Source of the DNA: Leptospira sp. WS39.C2
GTDB taxonomy: Bacteria > Spirochaetota > Leptospiria > Leptospirales > Leptospiraceae
Length of the DNA: 64,000 nucleotides
NCBI RefSeq assembly: GCF_040833965.1
Contig: NZ_CP162144.1
Location: forward strand, 8,139 to 72,138
Direction of reading: 5' to 3'
Both the position numbers and the translations under genes were made by a program. The notes beneath the pieces are model-generated. The model did no database searches and was not told the origin of the DNA. It was given only the letters and a program-made list of their open reading frames with translations. Below are positions 16,809-26,787 of this stretch, in pieces; positions within the stretch are counted from its first letter, which is position 1, and the number at the start of each line of letters is the position of its first letter.

Positions 16809-19091
16809 TTATCCTTTTGGTTTTTCGACCGGAGCTGTATAAAATTTTTCTTCATTAGGAATCGAATCTTCGCGGTCCTTATCGTAAGGGATCAATTCAT
16901 CTGTTGGTTCCTTTTCGCCTTCCGCTGTAGGTAAATCCCAGGTAGAATTGGATGGGTTTTCTGGATTTTCTGGTTGCGGCACAAAATCTAAATTAAATTT
17001 TCTATTTTTCTCGTTCGGATGGATCGCACTATGTGCATACTGTGCCCAAGTGGAGGCAGCCATTGATGAACCTGAGCCTGGTATAGGGACTCCTTTTTCA
17101 TGCCCAAACCAAACCACCGTTATTTCTTCTGGAGTGATCCCGACAAACCAGATGTCCCTTGCTCCTTTAATATTTTTATAATTTGCATTATCATTTTCAA
17201 CAGTTCCCGATTTCCCGGCGATATCAAAACTCAAATAGTTTGAATTTTGTTTTTGTTTTTTCCCGATCCATGCTGCGGTTCCACCAGTTGCAAAAACTGA
17301 TTTTAGAAAATGTAGGATCGTTGAAGTGTTTTTTGAATTAAAAAGTCTTTTATGACTGCTAGAACTTTGATTTGATTCAAAGATCACTTCATCATTTGCG
17401 ATAATCTTACGAATGATGGTTTCCTCGATGATTTCACCTCCATTTACAATTTCAGAATAAAGAATCGCAACTTCGAGAGGGGAAAAATCAGCAGAACCTA
17501 AAGCCAATGTTAAGTCTTTTGAAAATCTGCTTTTATCAGAATAAGAAAGATTCAATCCATTTGATAGATAATCAATATAATTTGAAATCCCTAAATCTTT
17601 TAAAACTGTAACTGCCACAGTATTGACTGACTGCTGTAACGCTTGCTCAATGGTAATGTCTCCTAGATATTTCCCATACCAGTTTTTTGGTTTATATCCA
17701 GAGATATTGATAGGTTCATCTTTAAGAATTGTATTTGGTTCTAGAATGCCCTCTTCCAATGCCACACAGTATAAAAATCCTTTTAATGTAGATCCTACTT
17801 GGCGTCTCATATAGAGAGACCTTACCATGTTTCGGTAATAGTCACCATTTTTTGTACCACCAGAAACAGCTAACACTTCTCCTGTAAAAGGATGGATAGA
17901 AAATATAACACCGTTTATACCTGCAGCATAGTTTTTATTTTCATTATAACTTAAGGAAGCTTTGTTACGGAAACTCCATCTTAAAGATTCTATGTCTGAA
18001 TTCAAAATATTTGCAGAGGTTTTTTGTTTTAAAATATCAATCGAAGTATAAACTTTTATATTCACTTCTGATTCATGAAAACCTTCTATAGTCTCATTAA
18101 GATATTTCAATACATACTCATTGATTTCTGGAGCTTCATTTACTTGGAACAATCGATTGGTTCCATTTTTTGCAATAGTTCCATGGGCATTTTCTTCATC
18201 GTTCTCTTTGATTTGGTAAAATACTCGAAATTCATTCAGGCTTTTTTGTGCTTTTTTATCAGTTAAAACATCAATATCCACAAGTGACATCATCACGGTT
18301 TTTTGTTTCTTAAGAGCAATATCTGGATTCCGGATAGGATTGTATAGTGATGGTGCAGGCAAAAGGCCAACAAGTAAACTTGCTTCCGCGTATGTTAGTT
18401 TTGTTACTGATTTATTGAAATAATACCGGGAAGCTTCTTCGACACCATAGGAATTTTGTCCAAAGTAAGCTTTGTTCATGTATAAACAAATGATTTCGGA
18501 CTTTCCAAGAATTGATTCTAAATACAATGCAACGATTGTTTCGTAAATTTTTCTGTTGATTGAGTTACGTGATTTATCTGTGAATAAATTTCTAGCTAAT
18601 TGTTGTGATATTGTTCCGCCACCTTGCCGAATTCTAAAAGAGATTAAATTTTGGATGAAAGCACGTAACATTCCCTTGATGGAGAATCCAGAGTGTGTTA
18701 GAAAATCTCTATCTTCAGAAGCGATTAATGTTTGTTGGAACACTTTTGCATCGTTACATTGTTTTGATGTTAACGTTAGCGAAACACCGGAGTTATATTT
18801 TCCGATGACATTTTGGTTTCGATCAAAAATCAAGACCAGTTGTTTCGGCACCATAGAAGAAATACCATTTTTGGATAAGCCAATCTTTAACTGTTCAAGA
18901 TCATGAGTGATGGACTTTTTATGATAAAAAAATAGAGCTGTCTGGTAAGCCGTTAAGACGAAAAATAATAGAATGAGAAAGAGAAACCCTCGAACGAGGT
19001 AATAACGAATTTGTTCTTTTTTGTTTTTTAAAAAAGTAAGTAATAAATTGGAATACCTATGAACAATTTGTACTAAGGTATCCCAATTCAC
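16809..19091 (-). CDS. Class A penicillin-binding protein (glycosyltransferase/transpeptidase)
   Basis: This bifunctional peptidoglycan synthase of about 760 residues starts with a cytoplasmic segment and one membrane anchor (GFLFLILLFFVLTAYQTALFF). The GT51 domain has the catalytic Glu in ASEDRDFLTHSG, QGGGTISQQLARN and EILGKSEIICLYMNKAYFG-like motifs. The transpeptidase carries SxxK as GSTLKG, SxN as QQSVNTVAV and KTG-like AGKSGT. The C-terminus is a Pro/Glu-rich tail. The longest frame starts with TTG at 19148 inside the upstream gene; I prefer GTG at 19091, after that gene's stop, with AGGAAA about 12 bases upstream. It resembles PBP1A/PBP2A. It may be a second copy of a chromosomal enzyme. 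Confidence 0.9.
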   Translation of the reverse strand: MNWDTLVQIVHRYSNLLLTFLKNKKEQIRYYLVRGFLFLILLFFVLTAYQTALFFYHKKSITHDLEQLKIGLSKNGISSMVPKQLVLIFDRNQNVIGKYNSGVSLTLTSKQCNDAKVFQQTLIASEDRDFLTHSGFSIKGMLRAFIQNLISFRIRQGGGTISQQLARNLFTDKSRNSINRKIYETIVALYLESILGKSEIICLYMNKAYFGQNSYGVEEASRYYFNKSVTKLTYAEASLLVGLLPAPSLYNPIRNPDIALKKQKTVMMSLVDIDVLTDKKAQKSLNEFRVFYQIKENDEENAHGTIAKNGTNRLFQVNEAPEINEYVLKYLNETIEGFHESEVNIKVYTSIDILKQKTSANILNSDIESLRWSFRNKASLSYNENKNYAAGINGVIFSIHPFTGEVLAVSGGTKNGDYYRNMVRSLYMRRQVGSTLKGFLYCVALEEGILEPNTILKDEPINISGYKPKNWYGKYLGDITIEQALQQSVNTVAVTVLKDLGISNYIDYLSNGLNLSYSDKSRFSKDLTLALGSADFSPLEVAILYSEIVNGGEIIEETIIRKIIANDEVIFESNQSSSSHKRLFNSKNTSTILHFLKSVFATGGTAAWIGKKQKQNSNYLSFDIAGKSGTVENDNANYKNIKGARDIWFVGITPEEITVVWFGHEKGVPIPGSGSSMAASTWAQYAHSAIHPNEKNRKFNLDFVPQPENPENPSNSTWDLPTAEGEKEPTDELIPYDKDREDSIPNEEKFYTAPVEKPKG

Positions 19092-19105
19092 GAGTTGAAT
19101 GTTTC

Positions 19106-20323
19106 CTAGTCGTGGTAACTCAAACCATCTGCACCAGAAATGGTCCAAATGACTTTGTCAATTGGGTTCACAGCAATAGCATTGATTTTGTTACTAGCAA
19201 GACCATTTTCTGTTTTGTATGTTACCCAAGATATTCCATTGTCTGTTGAAATATTCAAACCATTGTCTGTTCCGATGATCACACGATTTCCATCCATGTA
19301 GATATCTTTAACAGCAGATTTTCCACCTACCCCTGTCCATTTTGTAAGATTTTTGGTGTTACTTTTGCTTACACCAAGGTTTGTACCGACAAAAAGGTTT
19401 CCATCGGAAGTGATCCCAATTGAATTGATAGAGTCACCCATGTTAGGTTCTCCTTTCCCAATTCGATTCCAAGATACTTTTTTCCCACCGAACAAAGAGT
19501 CCCCTTCCACAAATGCATACAGGCCATCTGCTGTTCCAGCGAACACTTTGCCATCTTCACTAACAGCTACAGATAATATTCTTTTGTCTAATTCTTCACC
19601 ATTAACATCGTACGTCCAAGTTTGTCCGCCATCTTTGGTTTGAGAAATTCCTTTGTCTGTTGCAACAATGACACTTCCATCTTTTGCAAATGCTAAGTCG
19701 TAGACATTATTGGAACGTAGGCCTTGTGCTGTACTAAATTGAGCCCAAGAACGACCTACATTGGAAGTTTTCCAAATTCCACCACCTGTATCACCACTAG
19801 CAGCGATCCAAATTTCTCGATTAATGAGTATTAGTTTGTTGATGACTCCAATATTATTCCCGAGTGCCTGTGGAACTAATTTTCTCCAGGTTTTTCCTTT
19901 ATCAGAACTAATATGAATGTTTCCTTTTTCCGTAGCGGCGACAATCTCACCAGTGTTAGAAACTACAATACCTGCAAATTTTTGACCACCACCTGGATTT
20001 AATGTTTTCCAACGAAGACCACCTTCCAAATTCATTTCGAAGGTAATAAATCCACCGAACACCCAACCAGACTTTTTTTTGCCAAGATTGATTTTATACC
20101 AATAGTCGGAGATATCTTCTTCCACACTTTGGTTGGTAGATCTGTCAACGACATCAACTTGATCACCACGTTTCAAAGTAGCAACCACATCACCACCTGA
20201 AGCGGCGATATTACGAACATTCAATACACCAGCGGTTACTTTAGCAGGACCTGGCTGAAAGCCAGGGTCTGCGAAAAGTGAAACACTCATTATGAGTCCC
20301 ATAAGAGCGATCTTAAATTTCAT
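19106..20323 (-). CDS. Exported SH3-domain and beta-propeller protein
   Basis: This protein of 405 residues (from ATG 20323) has a signal peptide (MKFKIALMGLIMSVSLFA). A bacterial SH3 domain follows (AGVLNVRNIAASGGDVVATLKRGDQVDVVD...WYKINLGKKKSGWVFGGF). About seven repeats come next with the two-component-regulator or BNR-type propeller pattern: GEIVAATEKGNIHISSDKGKTW, GSVIVATDKGISQTKDGGQTW, NRVIIGTDNGLNISTDNGISW. An ATG five codons further upstream (20338) is also possible. SH3b domains bind cell-wall peptides and propellers bind proteins or glycans. The gene is between the PBP and the SH3 lipoprotein, hinting at a cell-envelope role. Confidence 0.8.
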   Translation of the reverse strand: MKFKIALMGLIMSVSLFADPGFQPGPAKVTAGVLNVRNIAASGGDVVATLKRGDQVDVVDRSTNQSVEEDISDYWYKINLGKKKSGWVFGGFITFEMNLEGGLRWKTLNPGGGQKFAGIVVSNTGEIVAATEKGNIHISSDKGKTWRKLVPQALGNNIGVINKLILINREIWIAASGDTGGGIWKTSNVGRSWAQFSTAQGLRSNNVYDLAFAKDGSVIVATDKGISQTKDGGQTWTYDVNGEELDKRILSVAVSEDGKVFAGTADGLYAFVEGDSLFGGKKVSWNRIGKGEPNMGDSINSIGITSDGNLFVGTNLGVSKSNTKNLTKWTGVGGKSAVKDIYMDGNRVIIGTDNGLNISTDNGISWVTYKTENGLASNKINAIAVNPIDKVIWTISGADGLSYHD

Positions 20324-20347
20324 AGTATCTACGTTCATAAATAATCT

Positions 20348-21331
20348 TTAATTTCCATCCATCGGTTCCGAATATTCTTCGGATTCTTGTGAGTAAGTTT
20401 TTTCAGCACCTGTCAATTTGATTTCACTCAAACAAGTATCTGTAATTTTTCCTTTATGAACTTTGGTGATCACAAATTTGAAACTACTTCCTTCCAAATC
20501 TACTGCTTTTGCTTGGAAATCAAAAACATCATCATTAAAATCTAAAGTTTCAATTCTACCGTAAGAAGATTCAACTTTCATGGATGCGATACGGTTGTTA
20601 TTTTTATAACTCTCTTCGCTTTTTGCAAGTCCATTTACTAAGCTAATTTCCGTTAGTTTCATTGTAGTTGGGAAAGATACTGTAAGTGATTCACCCACGC
20701 CGTCGTCACCAGTTTTTCCTTCACACCAGCCAGTTTGGAATTTACCATCAAAGGCATTTCTTGGATCATAATCCAATTCTTTCCCTTCGGTTTGGATGTA
20801 TTGCGAAGATGCAGTAACAGTTGCGTTACCTAAGCCAGAAATACTGATTGTTTTCACAACAGTTTCACCATCACCTAAATCAGATTTGAGAATGTATGTT
20901 TTTTTTCCTGGGAACTGGATAAGAGTAAAATTATCAGCTTCTTCAATGATGAATACAACTAAACCTGCTTTTACTTTTCCAGATTTTTCACTTTTTTCAT
21001 TTGGTCTGAGGTACAAATCAGCATCACGAATCACTGTTGCAGACTTTAACTCACCTTCGTAAAGATTCTTTTCCTCTAACCAACCTTTGGTGCTAACTCC
21101 TTTGATTTCAACTAAGTTAAACTTCACACCATTAAAATCTTTTTCTTCTAACAAGGTTACATATTCACCTCGTTTCACTTTCCCCTCAGGAGTCAAAATT
21201 GGTTTTTTTTCACCTGGGTTTTCAATCAGAAATGCATCTGAAAGGACAGTTTTGCTTTTTTTGCAATTCACAGCAAAGAGTGAAACCAAACATAGAAGCA
21301 TTATTACTTTTATGATACGAGATTTAATCAT
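20348..21331 (-). CDS. Lipoprotein with SH3 domains and NADase-type glycan-binding domain
   Basis: From ATG 21331 (with GGAG six bases before it) this encodes 327 residues. The lipobox is LFAVNC after a hydrophobic stretch. Two SH3b-like modules follow (GKVKRGEYVTLLEEKDFNGVKFNLVEI; ADLYLRPNEKSEKSGKVKAGLVVFIIEEADNF). The C-terminal half has DPRNAFDGKFQTGWCEG, ISLVNGLAKSEESYKNNNRI and CLSEIKL. These are features of the discoidin-like NADase-type glycan-binding domain common in Leptospira lipoproteins. The next gene starts nine bases after its stop, so the two are one operon. It is probably a surface or periplasmic glycan-binding protein. Confidence 0.8.
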   Translation of the reverse strand: MIKSRIIKVIMLLCLVSLFAVNCKKSKTVLSDAFLIENPGEKKPILTPEGKVKRGEYVTLLEEKDFNGVKFNLVEIKGVSTKGWLEEKNLYEGELKSATVIRDADLYLRPNEKSEKSGKVKAGLVVFIIEEADNFTLIQFPGKKTYILKSDLGDGETVVKTISISGLGNATVTASSQYIQTEGKELDYDPRNAFDGKFQTGWCEGKTGDDGVGESLTVSFPTTMKLTEISLVNGLAKSEESYKNNNRIASMKVESSYGRIETLDFNDDVFDFQAKAVDLEGSSFKFVITKVHKGKITDTCLSEIKLTGAEKTYSQESEEYSEPMDGN

Positions 21332-21517
21332 TAGATACTCCAAAATTTAAACATGATTAGCCAATTGAGCTAGGGCAAATCCTCCCTTCCTTCTAGGCGT
21401 TTGTAAAGAAAAAACTAACTCACAGCAAGGGAAATTTTGAAAGGAGCAAAGAATAAGGGTTAGATTGTGGGTTGGGAAAAGCTGTTACCTAGGTTGTAGA
21501 AAGAAAAACAAAGGATT

Positions 21518-21980
21518 TTGGGGGAATCCCAATACGTAGTATATTTCGCTACACATTGGCATTGGTGCAGATTCGTTCAAATTGTTTCAGATCGATTGAA
21601 TCAGAGGGAATTTCTTGGTTTGTCTAGGGAAGGTAAAGATGTTCTGGAAGTAGAACAAGAGAACAAACTGATTTCCAAACCATTTTTAACCCAAATCAAA
21701 AATCATACTTTGATTTTATTAGAATACAATCATTTAACATCCGATATGTTAAAGTTAGATCCAACCTATCAAAATGATAAAAACAATTTTTTTTTTAAAA
21801 TTTTAAATTCATCCGACATCACCAAGAAAAAGAAATGTTCAACAATTAAGTAACATTGATTTTTCAGGAATTCTCGAATTCTATCATTCATTTAGTATCA
21901 AAGAATTCTTTCGTCCATGTAAAGAATGGTTACTTGAGAAACATTGGAATGATTTTACAGACGGAAAAGCTTACATGTAG
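21518..21980 (+). pseudogene. Frameshifted gene remnant
   Basis: A frame from TTG 21518 reads 111 codons (YVVYFATHWHWCRFVQIV...LEYNHLTSDML) and stops at 21851. In the next frame the sequence continues as plausible protein (VQQLSNIDFSGILEF, then FFRPCKEWLLEKHWNDFTDGKAY) to TAG at 21978-21980. Removing one A from the purine run near 21830 would join the two parts into one protein of about 150 residues. I do not recognise the family. The start is also weak. It precedes the SUKH-HEAT gene and may have been its partner. Confidence 0.45.
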
Positions 21981-22082
21981 CGATTTTCATGGCAAACTAT
22001 ATTCAAAACTTCTAAATTAAAAAATAAATTGCACAATCAAACTCAGTTTACAATTTGCACAAACAGATTTTTTAAAAATAAA

Positions 22083-25000
22083 ATGAAAGAACAAACATTA
22101 AAGAATATTCAGAAATCAGATATATTTAGCGGAAATTTAAAAGAGATCATCATTGATCGGATGTTAGTATTCCAATCAATTAGAGATTCCTTTCAGAAAT
22201 CACTAGAGAAAAACAAAAAGAAACTAGACCAAGGTTTTTTAAAAAAATTTGAAGAACTGTATGGATTTAAACCAGGCAAAGAAATCCTAGAATGGGAAAA
22301 TTTAAAAACAGCATACCAATCCATTATGTACGAAGTGGCTGATGTTTGGAATATGGTAGACCATCTGGCAGCCGAAGAAGAAGAGATGGAAGATTATGTT
22401 GATGATGGATATGATTATACGATTACTTCAACGGAACGATTGGTAAAAGATAAAACTCCAGATGAAATTATATCATGGTTAGTTGGTACTTATAGTGGGC
22501 TTATGTTTTTGTTTAACGGTTCGTATGTTTTTGCGACAGATGGCGGTGGAGACACATGTTGGATCAATCTTTTACCTAACGAAAACGAATCTATCGAAGT
22601 GAATTATTATAATCACGAAATTGGAGAATTTGAAAATCTCCCCTTCTTTTCCATTTCTCACTTTATCGTTTCCAATTGGGATCATGAAACCAACGAACAA
22701 TTTGAGGAAACGGAAGACGATGAGTATGAAGAGGAAACAACAAATCAGAAAAAAAATGAACCAATCATCCAATCCAAAATCAAAACGAATGTGATCAAAA
22801 CATTTGAAAAAGAGGCAACCAAATCCTATCGTAAAAAACCTATTTACAACAATTCTCTAGATATGTTTGAAAGATCCGCTTGGTTACTTGGACATAGTTA
22901 TGGTGATCCAGCTTATGCCTTTAGTGAAAAACTAGCCGATGCTCCTTCTTATGCCCAATGGGAAAAAGAGAAAAAGGAGATTAAAAATTTCCCAAATTTA
23001 GCAGCGTATTGGATCTTCCATCATTTTTATTTAAAGAATGATGAAGCTCTAAAAGAAACGATCAAATTAACAGCTAAATCAAAGGGGAAGATTATACCAA
23101 AAATTTGCGAACATGTGCTTGCATACATAGAGGGAACCACAAGTTCCTTATTCAATGTACCAAAAGAGAAAGTGGAAACAATACGCACACAAACTTTCAA
23201 CAATGCTGATCCAAAACAAATTGAACCAAGTAAGCTAAAAATCTATAATGAAAACTTAGGATTTTCTAATCGAATCACACTTTCAAAAAAAGATTTAGAT
23301 GCCAAAATTAAAAATGGAGCGGACCTCTTCCAAGTGATGGAAGAATATCCAGATGATGTCAATATTCATGATTTGATATTAAAAGAAATTTCAAAACAGG
23401 ATCAGAACTTAAAAAAACTCATCGAAGATTACTTTAGAGAAAGAACTAGTAAAGCTTATAATACATGGCCATACAGAATTGAAAAATTAGACAAACGATT
23501 GTCTGTAGCTGTGAATGCAGCTTTCCGACAAGGTTTAAAATACGATTCAGACAATACTAAATCTTTTTGTGGAATTACAAAAACAATCGGTATGTTTGAT
23601 GATGATTGGTCAATGGTTTCATTTAAAGAGGCGGTTCAAAAACTGAAACAAGACGACCCTCGGCTAGAATTTATAATTGAAGCATTGATCAATAGCAATC
23701 ACAAAGATGCCAATTCTATTTTAGCTGATGCAGCATGGAGAACGTTTGAAACTTTAGAAACAGTTAAGGAAATTCGAGATAAGGTAAAAAAAGAGGGTCC
23801 CACTTTGAACAACATGTTTACGGTATACACCCATTTGAATGTGGCATTACAAGAACGCATTCTTACCTTAGATGATGTATCAATCCAACTCATTCAAAAA
23901 TTATTCCAATATAAAGAACATTTTGGTTTTTTTGGAATGAGTGTTGGGAATGCATTTTCCGTTTGTGCTCATTTAAATTTAAACGAACATATAGAGTTGA
24001 TCGCAAATTATGTGAGAAAAAGCTCAAGTATTACAGGAGGAGATCGAAGCTCATATTTAGATTTAAGTTCCATTATCAATGTATCTGAAGCAGTACTCGC
24101 TTGGGCCAAAATGGATCCAGACAAAGCAAAGATTGAATTAAAAGAATTCTATCTGAAAATAGAAAACGAATCTTTATCTCCTGGAATTTCGATTGATCTA
24201 AAGGCTTGTTATGTGGCAGGTTTACTCTTCATTGAACCCGATAATTCAGAATATTTGGCATTTGCAGAACGAATTTTAGGCAATAAAGGTGATCAAGTTC
24301 GTGTTTATGGAATTATCCGTTGGATCAGAAAACTAAAGATAGATAAGTTTAAAGAACATTTATGGTATCATATATATGCGGATCCAGACCCGATGGTCGA
24401 CTATTCCTGGAGTTATATTGAAGTAGAAGCTAGGCGTGCTTGGAAAACTCTAACTGGAGAAGAGGCACCCGATTTTGATACTTCCGATAAATATGCTAAT
24501 TCACTTTCAAAAGACAAATCGTTGTTACCCGAAGCAATTTTACATCCAGAAAAATATAGCATCCAACATGTTTTTCAAAGAATTCGCGAAACAAAATACA
24601 AACATCAAGACGTTATCAAATATGGAGGTCCATGGCTTATTGAATCACTACGGTATTCCATAGATGAATATAAATATTCGGGATCTTATGACCGATGGGA
24701 AGCAATCAAAGCTTTGTTTTTCCAGGGCCCCGATGTGTTTCCATATTTTATAGAAATTTTCAAATTACCTTATGTATCCCCATCTTGGAAAACATATTTA
24801 TTACAATTTATGAGAGTCATGGAACCAGAATCCTTAAAATGGAAAAAAGTTCTATCAATGGATACAAACCAAATTAAAGATGCGTTGCAAAATCCTACAC
24901 CTGAATTATATGTATGGGTAGATTTACTCATAGCTAGATTATATTTGTTAGATGGTGAATCTTCATTTGATTTAATCACAGAAGTTATAACCAACCGACT

Positions 25001-25460
25001 GAATATGACAAACACCAAATCCTATGATTCGAGTATTTACGAAGAAACACTTGGCCTTCGATTGCCATTGTTATGGAGATGGTTTGGGAAAAAGGGAGAT
25101 GATATGATCCAAAAATATTGGAACGAAACAAATCCAAATTCTGAACGTAGGACGATGTTGGATATGGCAGCCAAGCGCAAATTAAACGACCCTATCCCCG
25201 AACTACCAAAATTGGAATCTTCTGGAATTTTTCTTACCTTTTATCCGGAAGAACGAGAGTATGGTTGGCATACTTGGATCCATTTAACTCCGAACCAGGT
25301 ATTATTTGGAACTAATGAATTTCATTTGCATTCAGTACTCCCGGATTCAAAAACAGAATCAAGTTTTAATGTCGAAGATGAAAATCTAGTTAGTATTTGG
25401 CAAATGGCGAATCTTCTTGGTTACAAAGTTTCGAAACTAAAACCCAAGAAAAAAAAGTAG
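22083..25460 (+). CDS. Large SUKH (SMI1/KNR4)-like protein with HEAT-like repeats
   Basis: From ATG 22083 this encodes 1125 residues; a TTG 54 bases upstream gives the longer frame. The N-terminal 200 residues look like a SUKH domain: KFEELYGFKPGKEILEWENL, VFATDGGGDTCWINLLP, then EIGEFENLPFFSISHFI. Next comes an acidic linker (EETEDDEYEEETTNQKK). The remaining 850 residues are rich in helices with the spacing of HEAT-type repeats (EHLWYHIYADPDPMVDYSWSYIEVEARRAWKTLTGE is typical). No signal peptide or membrane segment is seen, so it is cytoplasmic. SUKH proteins often act as immunity proteins to secreted toxins, but other members have housekeeping roles. No toxin gene is visible nearby. Confidence 0.7.
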   Translation: MKEQTLKNIQKSDIFSGNLKEIIIDRMLVFQSIRDSFQKSLEKNKKKLDQGFLKKFEELYGFKPGKEILEWENLKTAYQSIMYEVADVWNMVDHLAAEEEEMEDYVDDGYDYTITSTERLVKDKTPDEIISWLVGTYSGLMFLFNGSYVFATDGGGDTCWINLLPNENESIEVNYYNHEIGEFENLPFFSISHFIVSNWDHETNEQFEETEDDEYEEETTNQKKNEPIIQSKIKTNVIKTFEKEATKSYRKKPIYNNSLDMFERSAWLLGHSYGDPAYAFSEKLADAPSYAQWEKEKKEIKNFPNLAAYWIFHHFYLKNDEALKETIKLTAKSKGKIIPKICEHVLAYIEGTTSSLFNVPKEKVETIRTQTFNNADPKQIEPSKLKIYNENLGFSNRITLSKKDLDAKIKNGADLFQVMEEYPDDVNIHDLILKEISKQDQNLKKLIEDYFRERTSKAYNTWPYRIEKLDKRLSVAVNAAFRQGLKYDSDNTKSFCGITKTIGMFDDDWSMVSFKEAVQKLKQDDPRLEFIIEALINSNHKDANSILADAAWRTFETLETVKEIRDKVKKEGPTLNNMFTVYTHLNVALQERILTLDDVSIQLIQKLFQYKEHFGFFGMSVGNAFSVCAHLNLNEHIELIANYVRKSSSITGGDRSSYLDLSSIINVSEAVLAWAKMDPDKAKIELKEFYLKIENESLSPGISIDLKACYVAGLLFIEPDNSEYLAFAERILGNKGDQVRVYGIIRWIRKLKIDKFKEHLWYHIYADPDPMVDYSWSYIEVEARRAWKTLTGEEAPDFDTSDKYANSLSKDKSLLPEAILHPEKYSIQHVFQRIRETKYKHQDVIKYGGPWLIESLRYSIDEYKYSGSYDRWEAIKALFFQGPDVFPYFIEIFKLPYVSPSWKTYLLQFMRVMEPESLKWKKVLSMDTNQIKDALQNPTPELYVWVDLLIARLYLLDGESSFDLITEVITNRLNMTNTKSYDSSIYEETLGLRLPLLWRWFGKKGDDMIQKYWNETNPNSERRTMLDMAAKRKLNDPIPELPKLESSGIFLTFYPEEREYGWHTWIHLTPNQVLFGTNEFHLHSVLPDSKTESSFNVEDENLVSIWQMANLLGYKVSKLKPKKKK

Positions 25461-25531
25461 GAACTAGGTTTCATTTCTAAATTAACAATGAAGAATTAAA
25501 TTCAATGACTTTTGGATAGGAAACGAGCCTA

Positions 25532-26617
25532 CTATCCCTTTCGTACCGATTTTGCGTATTCACTGGGAGAAACTTTTTTCAATGATTTAAATGCCAAGTT
25601 GAAGTTAGCTTTCGAGTTAAAACCAACTTGGTATGCAAGAGATAATAAATTGGTTTTAGGTTCTACTTCTAATAATCGACAAACTTCGGAAATTCGGCAT
25701 TCGTTTACCAAACGATTAAAATTAATACCAAGATAAGCATTGATGTATTCGCTGAGTTGGTAATCTTTGATTCCTAATTTTTCTGAAAGTGAAGCCAAAC
25801 TCAATTCTTCATCTCGATATACACACTCTACTTTTAAATAATAGTCCAAATCCTTTTGGAGTTTCGCCAAATCTAAGTTAAGAATTCGAGACGTTCGGTA
25901 GGATTGCCTGAGCCCAGGCAGAATATCTTTAAATAACTCGTGGTTTATTTCTGTTCCGATAAAAGCAATGACTGCCATAAGTGTTGCAATGCCAGCTGTG
26001 AAATAAATTCCTAGATTCCATCGGAAAATTGTACTAAACAATATCAAACTCGCAAAAGTAATATTTCCTTTCAGAATCATACCTAAAACGTGAATTCCAA
26101 GTTTGGCTTCTTTATTTGGATTATGATATAAAATATTTCGATATTGGTAGATCATCCATACAAAACTCCCGATCCAATACACACAACCAATCAAGGAAAT
26201 ACATTCTGGAATCGAAAAAGCAGCACCGGCAAAACTTTGGTTCATTGACTGCGCTAAATAGGAAGGAGCAATCAATTGCAGGATTACTAATATGATAATT
26301 ACAATAAAAGTTGGATACAATCGTTTTAATCCACCAAGAGAAATCGGCTCTAAACTTAAAAACTGTTCAATCGTATATTGCATACTCCCAGGAATTAAAA
26401 ATATGATTGGAACATAAATATGATTTAAAATTGGAAACTCGAATTGGTATCCAATATACAATCGATATGCATACACAATCAAAGTCCCACCAGAAAAAGC
26501 TGCTATCATTGCAAACGGGAAACCCTTAGATCCCTTCTCTTTTACAAGGATCCCAATTCCTAAAACAAAATGATACCATGCTCCAAATTGGAGCCATGAA
26601 CCCAAAAATTCCGACAT
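25532..26617 (-). CDS. AraC-family regulator with an N-terminal membrane sensor
   Basis: This 361-residue protein has six to seven hydrophobic segments in its first 225 residues (FGAWYHFVLGIGILV, IYVPIIFLIPGSMQY and others). A C-terminal AraC DNA-binding domain follows with two helix-turn-helix motifs (LSLASLSEKLGIKDYQLSEYIN; NLLSLAYQVGFNSKANFNLAFKSLKKVSPSEYAK). Such membrane-bound AraC proteins are common in Leptospira. It is divergent from the S15-type hydrolase gene, with a perfect 12-bp inverted repeat between the two starts. It probably controls that gene and itself. The signal is unknown. Confidence 0.9.
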   Translation of the reverse strand: MSEFLGSWLQFGAWYHFVLGIGILVKEKGSKGFPFAMIAAFSGGTLIVYAYRLYIGYQFEFPILNHIYVPIIFLIPGSMQYTIEQFLSLEPISLGGLKRLYPTFIVIIILVILQLIAPSYLAQSMNQSFAGAAFSIPECISLIGCVYWIGSFVWMIYQYRNILYHNPNKEAKLGIHVLGMILKGNITFASLILFSTIFRWNLGIYFTAGIATLMAVIAFIGTEINHELFKDILPGLRQSYRTSRILNLDLAKLQKDLDYYLKVECVYRDEELSLASLSEKLGIKDYQLSEYINAYLGINFNRLVNECRISEVCRLLEVEPKTNLLSLAYQVGFNSKANFNLAFKSLKKVSPSEYAKSVRKG

Positions 26618-26625
26618 TCTTCAAA

Positions 26626-26679
26626 ATTCGGACAATATGCACGGTTTCGTCAACTGTTTGGAAGTGCTATTGTCCGAAT
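26626..26679. promoter_or_regulatory. 12-bp inverted repeat, candidate AraC operator
   Basis: ATTCGGACAATA at 26626-26637 is the exact inverse of TATTGTCCGAAT at 26668-26679. The arms are 42 bases apart centre to centre, four helical turns, suiting a dimeric regulator on one DNA face. The pair begins nine bases upstream of the AraC start, so binding could repress that gene and affect the divergent hydrolase. TTTCGTCCAAAG at about 26713 resembles a further half site. Confidence 0.68.
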
Positions 26680-26787
26680 AAATAGTACAAAATGATGATT
26701 TTGGACTCATTTTTTCGTCCAAAGTTGCCATTTTAGACGCATCTCCACCTTTTCTATGTTATTTTTGAGTCAATTCAGAGGCGAATT

